From NCBI RefSeq assembly GCF_021869535.1, contig NW_026262581.1, positions 121,052,771-121,116,770 on the forward strand: a stretch of DNA of 64,000 bases, written 5' to 3'. A program made the position numbers and the translations under genes. Positions 34,500-45,616 of this stretch are shown piece after piece. A model generated the notes under the pieces. That model made no database searches. It was not told where the DNA came from and worked only from the letters and a program-made list of their open reading frames with translations. The stretch comes from Mytilus californianus (Eukaryota; Mollusca; Bivalvia; Mytilida; Mytilidae). The first letter of the stretch is position 1, and every line of letters starts with the position of its first letter.

Positions 34500-37400
34500 A
34501 TGTTTGATGTTGCATTAAAATCTGCTGGTGCCCAGGTTGTGTTAGCAACATCTAGTGATGACAAATACCCTCCTGAAAATATCATAGACGGGTAACCTCA
34601 ATTTTAAACCACTGAGTTCAATGTGCTTATAAAGGCTTCATAAAACAGTCCACTGCCGTCACAGCCAATTGTTTCTCTCTCTAAAAATTATACCCTTTAC
34701 TTTATAACACAAGGTACTTGGGTTTTATACGTCATGAAACTATAATTTATTCACGTACAAATGTATGTCCAGCCATGCATCTTCGTGTCTCTTTATTAAT
34801 TTAAACAGTCTTCTTAATTAAGAACAGCTTTATATACATGTATATATGCTACTATTAAAGGTGTTGCTGTAGATAAGTAGAAAAACGTCATCTTTGATCT
34901 TTACTACAGATAAATGGGTAGTGGGGCTTGTTGTATACAATCATTTCGACCATTGTTACTGGGTTCTTTTGGATCGGCATCTACTTTCCTGTATCAGCTT
35001 CTGATGTCTGACCTGACGGTTCCTTTACAATCATCGCAGTCAGCAATGATCTAATATCAGAAACTGGCTGTGGTATTTCTGGTATTTTCATAGAATCTTC
35101 ACAGACTACCTGTTGAGCAGATGAATATTCACATTATTGATGTTATTGCAAGTGTTCCCAGGTTGATCTTGAATCGGTCTAGTACATTTCTTTTGAAGGA
35201 AACCTTGAACTTGTTGAAGGCAACGGTTATTCCTATATAGTTAGACATCTTCTTTCTCAGAACTTGCTATGCCTTCTTATTCTGCTTTTCCTCTCCAGAT
35301 AGCTTCCATGTTAAGTTAAGGCAAAACTGTCTTAGACAATGTCTAATTAATCAGCATTTGTATCTGCCACAATTTATAATACATTTATATTACGACTTCA
35401 ATAGGAAGGCCTTATAACTGATGAGTGATCACTGACTTCAGGTGAACTCATATCACTGGCACAGCTAAAAGTAGAAGTGTACCAATATCCGATAAATTAC
35501 ATAGATCACTGCTTGAAGACATTTTGACACTGAGACTATATCTGTCCATTTACCCAGTAATTGACCAGTTTTTTTACTGGTATTTAGAGTCTTGTCCTAT
35601 CAAATTTTCAATTGACCAGTACATGTATATGCCAGTATTCACCTCCGTCCTGATTAATACTAGTATTGACAGGTTTTTTTGGCAACCTTGCTGCTATGAT
35701 TGTACAATGTTGTACAGAATGTTTCCATCCATGAAAAAAAAACACTGGTAAGGTTCAACATGTTCAAGGTGTTGTAAATTGTTAAAATTTTTCAGACTGT
35801 TTTTTGTGGGTATGATAAGGGGTTCTGTGTCAGCCTAATCAGAAAATTGTTTTTTGTGGGTATGATAAGGGGTTCTGTGTCAGCCTAATCAGAAAATTAT
35901 GGCAGACACAGAACTCTCAAAGGGATTTCCTTAACACTGATCCTGATCCTACCAGCAAATGACATGACTTGTCTCTTCTGTTATTTATTTTTGTTGCATT
36001 GATGTTTTAACACTTTCTGTACTGCTGAAAATGGAGGTTGAGGAAATAAAGCTTTGATTTGTGCTACAGGGTAGAGTTGTCATAAATGTGGTCTGTGATT
36101 AAAAGATATATATTTTTTGAGACAAATAAACAAAGAAACAAATAGTGTATGATTTTTTTCTGTTTGACAATGGATTTGATTATGAAGTTAAAACTTTTCA
36201 CCTCATCAGCTCAGCAATATCCATTCTATTTGGACTGAGATTTGATGTCAAATGTCTCCAGCAAGTCCAAAGAGAGTGTCAAAATTCAAAGCAATACATG
36301 TATATCACTGTTGGAGATCAGGATCTTACTCTTACTAAATTAGTTTTGAAAGTGATCATTGTGTTATTATAGACAATATTTAAATGGTAATTTGCATACT
36401 AAAGAACTGAAATTTTATTAAAGTGAAATTCTAAATAAAGTATTTTTGTCTCAAGATGAATACATAATTGTTGTAGTATTTACACTTTTAAAAATCTACA
36501 ATTGCATACATGTATGGCAAAATGGACCTGAGTTATAGATTATTCTTCACTGTATAAGAAGCACTACATACAACCTAGGCATTTGAGTCTTTTTATTGTT
36601 TTTTTTTTTTTCATTTTAGGGATCAAGAAACATTCTGGACAACAACAGGGTTATTTCCACAGGAATTTGTTATAAAATTCACATCAATGATGAACATGTC
36701 AAAGGTAGAATTAGCTTCATGTAATGGTAAGTTTATATAAGTAATGAACAATTATTAGTCAGTTTTTTTTTTTGGATCGAAAGAACAACTGATAAGTTCT
36801 AAAGCTTGCTTATGTCAAACTGTAGATTTACAGTCACTGGAAAAAAGTACTGGTACTCAATTTGTTTATCAAACTAACAGTTGATATCATTTAATTTGAA
36901 TTCATTAGAATTTAAATGCAATAGTTTTTCATTCTTCTTAGAATTTCTGATACAAGATATTTGTTTGCATGAAAATGTACTCTCAAAGTATTTTAACATG
37001 TTATATTGTTTCGATTTTAGTTAGACGGTTGATTTTGGAGAAAAGTACAGACAGCGAACCATTAAATTTTGAACCAATAAAAGAAATAGGTATGATTGAT
37101 TCATTAAAGATTTTGATATAAAACTTGTGAAAGATACAAGAGTGTATACAAACATGTTTTAAATTCAAATTTTGAAAATATCCAAAGATCCATGGACAGG
37201 GTAAACTCCACAAACATCCACAACAAGAACAACAGGCCAGCAAAAAAGCCATTTACAAACACATGTATATACTTAAAACAACAGAGTTAAAAATAAACGT
37301 GTTTACTGAAAGTGTTCTTATGTGAAATTTAGAGTTTTAGTATAATATAAATAGAAAACTCATAGGCTAAATAGCAATTTTACAAGCCGGGATTGTTAGG

Positions 37401-38453
37401 CCTATTGGTTAACATTGAACACTGAACAGATAACTCTGAAAAGTTAGTCTTTGGTGATATTTAAAATTTTATTAGATAAGCAATATTTATAGACTTCCTA
37501 ATCCTCTAAACACATATATGGAAACTAACTGATCTTTGTTGATCTCTGTTTGTTTTATGATAACATATTAAACATGTAAAATGTCTTGTTTTAAAAGGAA
37601 GCAACATTGCATGCATTTCTGATTGTCAAGACCAACTTATAGAAACAAAACAATAATGTCATGTAGGTGGATCAAAACAAAGAAAATTATAGTTTAAAGA
37701 AATGGGATTATACATGTGAACTTTACTTTTTAAAAATATCCTTTATTATCAACTTTCAATTTCACATTTTTATGATAGCATTGATAAGAGCAAGGATACA
37801 TTGAAAAAGGGAAAATAAGTTGAAATTTTAAAGAAAAAGGGACATCCTTTCCCCAAGTGCCTTTGATTATGATGACAAATTAAAAGAAATCTGGAAGTTA
37901 ATGATATAAAGGATTCTGTAAAGAATGTTGCTTTGGGATTTTGTAGGAAATTTTTCTTTTTAACGTACAATAAGACTGAAATATGACATTAAATCAAATG
38001 GTAAGAAAACTCCATATAAAATACTTTTAAATACTCTTTTACCAGAGTTTGAGTAATGACAGATTACTAAAAAATAAAAAATTAGATTATATCACTGGTA
38101 ACAGATCTTCAAGGAATGCATGTTGTTACCTACAAATAGTTTACTATAGTCTTGATCATTAAATGGCAGTGAAGCTGTCTTCTGTGGTGAAATATAAATA
38201 AAATTTACTTCAGTTTTCTTGTGAGAAATTTTTATACAAATCAGTATTTATCCATTCAAGTCTTTACATTATCATGATGCAAAAGGTTTTTTTCCACTTT
38301 TCAGAGATGAATTCTCATGATGGGCAACTACAGTCAGAAGAAATAAATCTAGGCAATATACAGGCACAACATTTACGTGTTGTAATAGATTCAGCCTATG
38401 ACCATTTTGCAGCTGTTTATAGACTAAATGTAGACGGAACTGCAGCACATTGA
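34500..38453 (+). CDS. IFT25: IFT25 (HSPB11), intraflagellar transport protein 25
   Basis: Subunit of the IFT-B complex that pairs with IFT27 in ciliary trafficking, linked in vertebrates to Hedgehog component export and BBSome handling. Exons 34500-34591, 36620-36726, 37021-37089, 38305-38453 (stop TGA), all GT-AG with phases that agree, encode 138 residues (human 144). The protein is one galactose-binding/discoidin-like jelly-roll domain. Diagnostic blocks: L-A-T-S-S-D-D-K-Y-P-P-E-N-I-I-D-G, then T-F-W-T-T-T-G-L-F-P-Q-E-F, a basic I-L-E-K-S-T-D-S-E-P strand, H-D-G-Q-L-Q-S-E-E-I-N and the D-S-A-Y-D-H-F-A-A-V-Y-R-L-N-V-D-G-T ending. The Asp residues in the S-S-D-D and I-D-G loops match the calcium-binding area of the family. 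The start ATG is the first in frame after a probable 5' UTR acceptor. It diverges from LRRC42. Confidence 0.95.
35799..35898 (+). repeat. Exact 50-bp tandem duplication in IFT25 intron 1
   Basis: Two head-to-tail copies of a 50-bp unit starting GTTTTTTGTGGGTATGATAA, identical as far as I can read. It is non-coding and probably recent. Confidence 0.9.
37090..38304 (+). other. IFT25 last intron, nothing recognised
   Basis: AT-rich with no exon, RNA gene or defined repeat. Minus-strand ORFs at 37001-37252 and 37770-37970 have no recognisable domain. Confidence 0.5.
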
Positions 38454-38769
38454 TATGAATTTCTCATTTTGAACTTTAACATTCCGTCCATGATGTAATA
38501 TTTATGTGTACATAAAAAAATTTATTATATATTTATTGTTGTTCTGGTTTCAGTGGTAATATTTCTTGTTTCAATAAGGAAAGAGAAAATACACATTTTT
38601 CATTTAATAAAAAGAATTCAAAAAGACATGATACATAATGAACAGACAGTTGCTTTAAAATTGGATAACACATGTTAGTTTTTGTCTTACCTATGACAAT
38701 TTCCACAGTATGCATCCGTCATAATTATTTTTGTTTTTTTGTTTTAAGATGAATACATGTAAAAAAGAG

Positions 38770-39856
38770 GCAGGGGGTAAAAATAAGCATTTTTGTAACT
38801 TCCAGACATAAATTGTGTGTAAGTGTATGGATCTCTCTGACATTGTACCACAAGGTTCCATATCACAAAGGGAATGCTGGGATTGATTTTGGGGGTAATT
38901 GTCTCAAAATTTTAGGAATTAGGGGCAAAAAACAAGCATTTTTCTAGTTTCATGATAATAACTTGTGTGTAAGTGTATGGATCTTTCTGAAATTGTACTA
39001 CAAGGTTCCATATCACAAAGGGAAAGCTGGAATTGAGTTTGGGGGTAATTGCCCAAAACGTTTAGGAATAAGGGGCCAAAAAGGAGCCAACAATAAGCAT
39101 TTTTCTAGTTTCCAGACAATAACTTGTGTTCAAGTGTATGGATCTCTCTGAAATTGTACTGCAAGGTACCATAGCACAAAGGGAATGCTGGGATTGATTT
39201 TGGGGGTAATTGCCTCAAAATTTTAGGAATTAGGGACCAAAAAGGGGAAAAAACAAGCATTTTTCTAGTTTCATGACTATAACTTGTGTGTAAGTGTATG
39301 GATCTTTATGAAATTGTACTACAAGGTTCCATATCACAAAGGGAAAGCTGGGTTTGAGTTTGGGGGTAATCGCCCTAAACATTTAGGAATTTGGGGCCAA
39401 AAAGGGGCCTAAAAACAAGCATTTTTCTAGTTTCCAGACAATAACTTGTGTTCAAGTGTATGGATCTCTCTGAAATTGTACTGCAAGGTACCATACCACA
39501 AAGGGAAGGCTGGGATTGAGTTTGGGGGTGATGAATCATAAGGGGGTTCAAAAAATTTGGGGGAGGGATTTGTTTTTCCTTTTTTTCCTTTTTTTTTCTT
39601 TAAAATTTTCCATTTTAAATTGGTTATTTCTGATTTATATATAAAAGCAAATAATAATGATATGGTTTGAATAGGTAAATTAAAATTTTTTAAGTTCTTA
39701 GACCACATTCATTCTGTGTCAGAAACCTATGCTGTGTCAAATATTTAATCAGAATCCAAATTCAGTGCTGTATCAAGCTTGAATGTTGTGTCCTTACTTG
39801 CCCCAACTGTTCAGGGTTCGACCTCTGCGGTAGTATCAAGCTGCGCCCAGCGGAGC
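38770..39856 (+). mobile_element. Family A tandem-array element, long copy
   Basis: Four or more units near 165 bp, then the same 3' block as 5790-6066 (TTCCATTTTAAATTGGTTAT, CATTCATTCTGTGTCAGAAA, CCCAACTGTTCAGGGTTCGA, AAGCTGCGCCCAGCGGAGCA). High identity to the 5.5-kb copy suggests recent spread. It lies just downstream of IFT25. The 38963-39151 ORF is nearly identical to the one at 5528-5716 only because of this. Confidence 0.85.
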
Positions 39857-40316
39857 ATTTTATTCCATTTGTAAAGGGGCATAACTCTAGAACAGTTTAA
39901 GTGACGCCACCAAAATTCAAACTTGATCTGTGTTTTGTGGTAATAAGCATTGTGTATAAGTTTCATAACATTTGGTTGAGACAAACTAAAGTTGGAGAAC
40001 GGAAACGAAAAATTCAGCAATTTTCCCATCTGTGAAGGGCATAACTCGAGAACGGTTAAAGTTACACCACCAAAATTCAAACTTGATCTGTAGTTTGTGG
40101 TAATAAGCATTGTGTATAAGTTTCATAACATTTGGTTGAGGCAAACTAAAGTAAGAGAACGGAAACAAAACAAATTCAACAATTTTCCCATTTGTGAAGG
40201 GGCATTACTCTAGAACGGTTAAAGTGACACCACCAAAATTCAAATTGATCTGTATTTTGTATAAGTTTGATAACATTTGGTTGAGGCAAACTTAAGTTAG
40301 AGAAGGAAACCAATTT
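39857..40316 (-). repeat. Reversed family B array, truncated
   Basis: About 2.5 reversed family B units (GGGGCATAACTCTAGAACAG, CACCAAAATTCAAACTTGAT, AACATTTGGTTGAGGCAAAC) abut the end of the family A element directly. Neither family B terminus is present. Confidence 0.8.
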
Positions 40317-40824
40317 TGGGTCAAAGGTCAAAGTCAAGGTCAGTATAATGCTTCTGCATCATGTGACAAAGTTTTGTCAATCTAAGTGATGTTTCACACA
40401 CCAACGTCATCAGCAGAACAGGTAGACACATTTTTGTGATATTCCTAGAACAAACTTTTCAAAGCAAAAAAAAAACATGCAAGTCTTGACGTCTTGCTTT
40501 GAATTATGAATAAAGGAAATTGAGTTTCATCCCAAAAATAAACCAGATGCAACAATTGAACAACAATATAATTATGATTCTTAAAACCAGAATACACCAA
40601 AAGTAGAGATTTTGGTGAAAGGAGGATGTATGATCAGAACCATTATTCATGTTGCAAAATATCTTTTTAGGGAAAGCTGTAGCTCACATATCGTAATATT
40701 AATTAAGGGTCTGTCATTTCACCACTGAACACACAGAAAGACCACTTAAACCTACGGGAAACCATAATATTTTACTATAAACAGCTGATAAAACGATAAA
40801 AGATCACCAGTTGCACAGGCACTT

Positions 40825-40906
40825 ACTTGTCTCTGAAATTTTTATTACCTATATACGTTAGTGTTATATTAAAGTATATAGGTAATTTATTTCAGAGACA
40901 AGTGCT
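40825..40906. repeat. Long imperfect palindrome with ACTTGTCTCTGAAA arms
   Basis: ACTTGTCTCTGAAATTTTTA then TTACCTATATA pairs with TATATAGGTAA then TTTATTTCAGAGACAAGT across an about 20-bp loop. The same CACTTGTCTCTG / CAGAGACAAGTG arms recur at 45390-45482. Confidence 0.8.
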
Positions 40907-41640
40907 TGTATATTTTTGGCAGTTTTGTACAAAATGCAAGAAGTTTGAAGCCCTAATGTAAATAATGGTGATCTGATGATAATATTCTTATGTCCTGTCA
41001 CAGTGTGAACATTTAAATGCTGTTATTTGGCGGATTTAAAATAATTTTTAGTTTTCGAATTCAGGAACCAAAAAGGTGGACTTATCATACCTTCTCCTTT
41101 GACAAAATCGTCTGGATTGCAACTAAATTTAGACGTAGGAAAAAAGCGCAGGCTTCAATGTTATATCGACAAAACATTAACTTAAACGATTTTTTTTTAT
41201 CATTACATGCGCTCTATGTTTTCAGTCCAAAAAATCAATGGAAATTGGCCTGTTTTCATTGAATTGTTGTGGAAAATCAGAATGTGGGCTATTTGTGACG
41301 TCTTGAAAAAAGACCTATTTCCTATCAAGTCATTGTTTAGTTATGATTCATTGTTAAATTGGTCCGTAAATCCTAATTTGAAATTTTAGTTAGAAATGGG
41401 GACGTAATTAGGGCCTTATCGAACCTAGCTACTCCTTTAGTTAAAGTTTTGACTGATTTATGATATATATCATTATCGCTAATGTAAAAACAAAGTTAGC
41501 AATATTAATATTACAATCATTGAAATCTAAGATATGACTGTAAACAAGCAATGATCGAACCAACCGAGAAAGGTACACTGTGAAAGGAGCCAACTTCCTT
41601 CGAAAATCGTGTGTCTGAGAGTCTTTCAGGAAATATATCC

Positions 41641-41663
41641 CCCCCCCCCCCCCCCCCCCCCCC
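41641..41663. repeat. Poly-C homopolymer tract
   Basis: A 23-base run of C (41641-41663) followed by a run of A. The Gly-rich minus-strand ORF across it is an artefact of this tract. Confidence 0.9.
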
Positions 41664-41699
41664 AAAAAAAAAGAATCAGAAGAAAAAGTTCTCTCTTCA

Positions 41700-42311
41700 G
41701 GAAATTTACAAAACTCGGAATCGCAAGAAATTGTTCCATATAAAAGCTTGGATCAATATGTTTCCAAATTGTGTTGAAACTTATTAGCTCGTTTTGAAAC
41801 AATGTGGATTTTGTAGTCTTTCCGGAAATTACAAAACTTGGAATCGCAAGAAATTATTCCAGATAAAAGCTTGCAACTGATGCAAGTAACCTTTCGTAAA
41901 ATAAATATTGTGAGGTAATTCACTATAAAACTTGAAATAACCTCCTTTTGAAATTCAAATTGTCCAATGTTTAAAAAATATAGAGTTGCTCGGTACTTTT
42001 AAAAATATTGTTGTTCTATATAAACTTCCCGGAAATTGATCTAAGTCATATTCTTAGCATATGATTTGTTCAATATATAGAAGCTCATCGAGAGTCTTAA
42101 AGAAATGTACCAAAATTAGAATCGCAAGAGCAATTGTATTGTTTTAGCCAGTTTGTCATGCTACCAAGTATGTAATGCTGCGAAATTTATAATTCCATTG
42201 ATGCAAGAACAATTCGTTATGATACTTCGAACATAGCTTTAAAATATTTCCATAGGTTTCCAAAGTAATATCCACTCCCTTTTGATCCCCCAAAGCATAC
42301 TTTTATAGCTG
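41700..42311. other. Intergenic sequence, nothing recognised
   Basis: Contains a loosely repeated block (AAACTYGGAATCGCAAGAAA, CCAKATAAAAGCTTG) near 41705-41745 and 41830-41870. No gene seen. Confidence 0.4.
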
Positions 42312-42436
42312 ACTATGCGGTATGGGTTTTACTCATTGTTGAAGGCCACCTATAGTTGTTAATTTCTGTGTCATAAATTTGGTCTCTTGTGGAGAGTTGT
42401 CTCATTGGCAATCATACCACATCTTCTTAGTTTTAT
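42312..42436 (-). repeat. Fragment of the dispersed GATGTGGTATGATTGC family, reversed
   Basis: Reads GACTATGCGGTATGGGTTTT, TCATTGTTGAAGGCC, CTATAGTTGTTAATTTCTGT and CTCATTGGCAATCATACCAC, the inverse order of 52596-52975. Confidence 0.8.
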
Positions 42437-42864
42437 ATTTAACTATCCCCACTCTCAATTCTAAAAATGTTGCCAGTATGTACTACCATGGACATGGAAT
42501 AAGGTTCTATCATTTTTTAAAAACTATAATCTAGCCAATCCAGGATTTTGACAAAGGGGGAGGGGGGACAACAAGGCAATGTTAGGAGAGGGCCTTGTAA
42601 AAAGTCTGTACACTATAAAAAGTCAGTTAGTCGGTTGAAATTGAGTCAGTACGTAGTTTCGGTTGAGACGATATCTGAACAAGTTTACACTGGACGGCTA
42701 CGGACACCAAGGTATGGCAATAGCTCACATGTTAAAAATTATGGCAAAAATTATCAAGCACTAGCCTGGAATTTAAAGATGTTATATTTGTTAAATTTAA
42801 GAAGAACACATTTTGTAGCTTAAGAGTATATCGTAAACACTGAGTTGGATGATACTGTTCTTTT

Positions 42865-42912
42865 ATTTAATCAAGGATTTGTATAGTCTTACTATACAAA
42901 TCCTTGATTTAA
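42865..42912. repeat. Palindrome TCAAGGATTTGTATAGT / ACTATACAAATCCTTGA
   Basis: Two inverted arms of about 19 bp separated by CTT. One arm recurs at 44073-44097 and a shorter version at 34121-34153. Confidence 0.85.
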
Positions 42913-43493
42913 TCAAGTGATCAAACGATAACAATATAAGTCATCCTTAGCTGCCTTATATACGCAGCAACCCTTTATCAAGAATATCGTATGAAATGGG
43001 AGATATATATGAGGGTCTGTTATTCAGACCTTTTTCTCTCTATTCTTTTATTTAGCATGCCCATTATTCTCCATTCTTTATATTTCAGGACCCCATTATT
43101 ATCAATTCTTTTTTTTTCCCATCAAGTTTTTTCTATTCTTAATTTTTTAAAGATATTTATTCTGCACTTTTGCCCATACATTATTCTCTGTTCTGTAAAC
43201 CCTATCCAGACCCTCATAGGTATTCCGTATGTATATGCTGCATTAAAATGAAAGAAGTCCAAATAAGTGGAGAACTTCAATTAAAAAGTAAAATCACAAA
43301 AATACTGAACTCCGAGGAAAATTCAATCGGAAAGTCCCTAATCACATGGCAAAATCAAATGACAAAACACATCAAACGAATGGACAACAACTGTCATATT
43401 CCTGACTTGGTACAGGCATTTTCAAATGTAGAAAATGGTGGATTGAATCTGGTTTTATAGCGCTAAACCTCTCACTTGTACGACAGTCTTATC

Positions 43494-43549
43494 AAATTCC
43501 GTTATATTTACAACGATGCGTGAACATCGTTGTAAATATAACGGAATTT
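43494..43549. repeat. Perfect 25-bp palindrome with a 6-base loop
   Basis: The left arm (43494-43518) begins AAATTCCGTTATATTTACAA and the right arm (43525-43549) is its exact inverse; the loop is CGTGAA. It sits at the end of a block (about 43250-43490) that resembles a repeated mussel sequence, with TTCAATTAAAAAGTAAAATC, TTCAATCGGAAAGTCCCTAA and ATAGCGCTAAACCTCTCAC. Confidence 0.95.
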
Positions 43550-43814
43550 AGTGTTTAAAGTAATTGCAAATGGCTGATATTGTTCAAGCATATTGTTTTT
43601 CTTAAATTGTTTAACATTTCACAGCGGTATAACATGTTACTTTTATTATTCTTCCCTTAGTTTATTTATTTTGTATTTACATTGTATCATCGATCAAATT
43701 TATTTGTTCAGTGTATGTTCACTGGTGTTAATATGTCTTTTGATTGAGTAAAACCATTTCAATTGATATTTCATAGTGTGTCTTTCTATGTTGTGATGTT
43801 ACACTATTGTTTCA

Positions 43815-44045
43815 GATAAGGGTGAAGGTTTGGTACCATGCATTAAAACGTTTAAACCCGATGCAATTGTTTGCACCTGTCCTTAGTCAGGAATCTGATG
43901 TTCAGTAGTTGTCGTTTGTTGATGTGGTTCATAAGTGTTTCTCGTTTCTCGTTTTTTATATAGATTAGACCGTTGGTTTTCCCTTTTGAATGGTTTTACA
44001 TTAGTAATTTTGGGGGCCCCTTATAGCTTGCTGTTCGGTATCTTA
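43815..44045 (+). repeat. Dispersed repeat fragment
   Basis: Contains ATTAAAACGTTTAAACCCG, GCACCTGTCCTTAGTCAGGA, GTTGTCGTTTGTTGATGTGG and CCCTTATAGCTTGCTGTTCG. It looks like the front half of the family whose back half is at 42312-42436. Confidence 0.6.
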
Positions 44046-44439
44046 TATCTATTTACTTCTCAATTGGCCATCATAGTAAGACTATACAAATCCTTGGTTT
44101 GAATAACTGACCATGATGACCGATTGAGAATACCTGGCCCGTGCTTACAAGATTGTCAAAAATTAAAACGTAACCATTTTATCAGATTTTATTAAGTACC
44201 ATCTGGGAATATATAGATACTACAGATACTGTTCTACTCTTTATCAGTAAACTAAGTTAGGTGAGATCCTGAAGATTCTATTCTACATTGACTAGAGGTA
44301 TAGGGGGGGGGGGGGTTGAGATCTCACAAAACATGTTTAATCCCGCTGCATTTTTGCGCCTGTCCCACGTCAGGAGCCGATGGCCTTTGTTAGTCTTGTA
44401 TTTTAAAAAAAAATTTAGTTCATTTATATATATTGGGGT

Positions 44440-44625
44440 TTAGTGTGACGACGGTCCATTTTCACTGAACTAGTACACATTTTTGTTTATGGGCCAGCTG
44501 AAGCCCGCTTCTGGGTGTCGGATTTTCTCGCTGTGTTGAAGACCCATTGGTGGCCTTGGGCAGTTTTCTGCTCTTTGGTCGGGTTGTTGTCTCTTTGACA
44601 CATTCCCCATTTCCATTCTCAATTT
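44440..44625 (+). repeat. Dispersed repeat with CTGAAGCCCGC block (copy 1)
   Basis: Shares GCTGAAGCCCGC, GGGTGT, GATTTTCTCGCTGTGTTGAA, GACCCATTGGTGGCCTTG, TCTTTGGTCGGGTTGTTGTC and CCATTCTCAATTTTAT with 46527-46706. Intergenic before PRKCSH. Confidence 0.85.
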
Positions 44626-44994
44626 TATGTTGATATATTATGTCCCAGGTACCGTACTACTAAAAGCCGGAATACAATATTTCAAAGTCAACACCTTTTT
44701 GTTGAAAAAAATATGCATCAAAGGACATTAGTTTTTCAAGTAACCAAACGAAGTAATCCCATCTAAAAGACAATACATACATGATTTTACGTCGTTTTCT
44801 TACGAGAAAATATTTATTTGGGTTTAAATTTTTTGCAAAAAATCTATTTAAAGTGCAGATATTAATAGTCATCTTTAGTCTTCTTACAAAATTGTATAAT
44901 AATTATTAAAATAAAAAGTTGTGGTATGACTGCCAATTGCAATGAGACAACTCTCCACAAGAGACCAAAATGACATAGAAATAAACAACTATGC

Positions 44995-45482
44995 ATGGAT
45001 CATTACAATTTGGGTACTCACACGGGTGGGTACTCATCATTACAGAATAGTGGATGGTTTGGAGGTTGGTTCAAACCCATCTTTGGGAGACGGATTTATA
45101 TAAGTTCCTCTTGTTTCCGAATCCCTGTATTTCTATTGTACAATTGTAATTTGTGCACTTTTGAAAATAAAATATTGTTTAAACTAAACCCATCTTTCTA
45201 TGATTCAATATGGATCCAAAATTAAATTAGTGGAACTATATAGTAAACAAAAATACACCTACAAAATAAACACAGAATGGAAAATTTGGTCTGGATCATA
45301 AATACACCCAGGCTGGGACTAGTCCCAGACCCAGGTGAAAAAACTGTCAAAATAGGTGCAATTTGGGTACCGTCATGTTATATTTCTGTCGACCCCACAG
45401 GCACTTGTCTCTGGATTTTTTTATACATATAATTTAACATTAAAGTATAAAGGTTTTTTTCAGAGACAAGTGCATGTGGTCG
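44995..45482 (+). repeat. Left arm of an inverted repeat pair flanking PRKCSH exon 1
   Basis: Contains TTTGGGTACTCA, GGAGGTTGGTTCAAACCCAT, AATAAACACAGAATGGAAA, AGGTGCAATTTGGGTACCGT and the palindrome CACTTGTCTCTG/CAGAGACAAGTG. The same family lies inverted at 46085-46350 and in direct orientation at 50390-50610. Confidence 0.75.
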
Positions 45483-45571
45483 GTCCACACTATGCGTGTT
45501 CAAATCATTGCGGTCAATTGTACTTTTACGGAAAAAACTGCTGAAATTATGTCCCTTTATTACTTTCTAAG

Positions 45572-45603
45572 CCAATCGGTGTTTTCCATGTCGGCAACGT
45601 GAA
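45572..45603 (+). promoter_or_regulatory. ERSE-like motif upstream of PRKCSH
   Basis: CCAAT at 45572-45576, a 9-base spacer, then CCATG at 45586-45590. The ER stress response element consensus is CCAAT-N9-CCACG, so one base differs. An ACGTG core follows in CAACGTGAAC. The site is only 27 bp from the ATG, so it may lie in the transcribed region and may not be functional. Confidence 0.3.
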
Positions 45604-45616
45604 CTGATGATAGATA

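Noticed and set aside
34391-34585. 64-codon minus-strand ORF
   Set aside because: Antisense shadow of the first IFT25 coding exon.
41441-41665. Gly-rich minus-strand ORF
   Set aside because: The Gly run is the poly-C tract read in reverse; the rest has no features.
42548-42823. 91-codon ORF rich in Lys/Arg
   Set aside because: No recognisable domain, no splice context, and it lies in a repeat-rich gap; left as non-coding.
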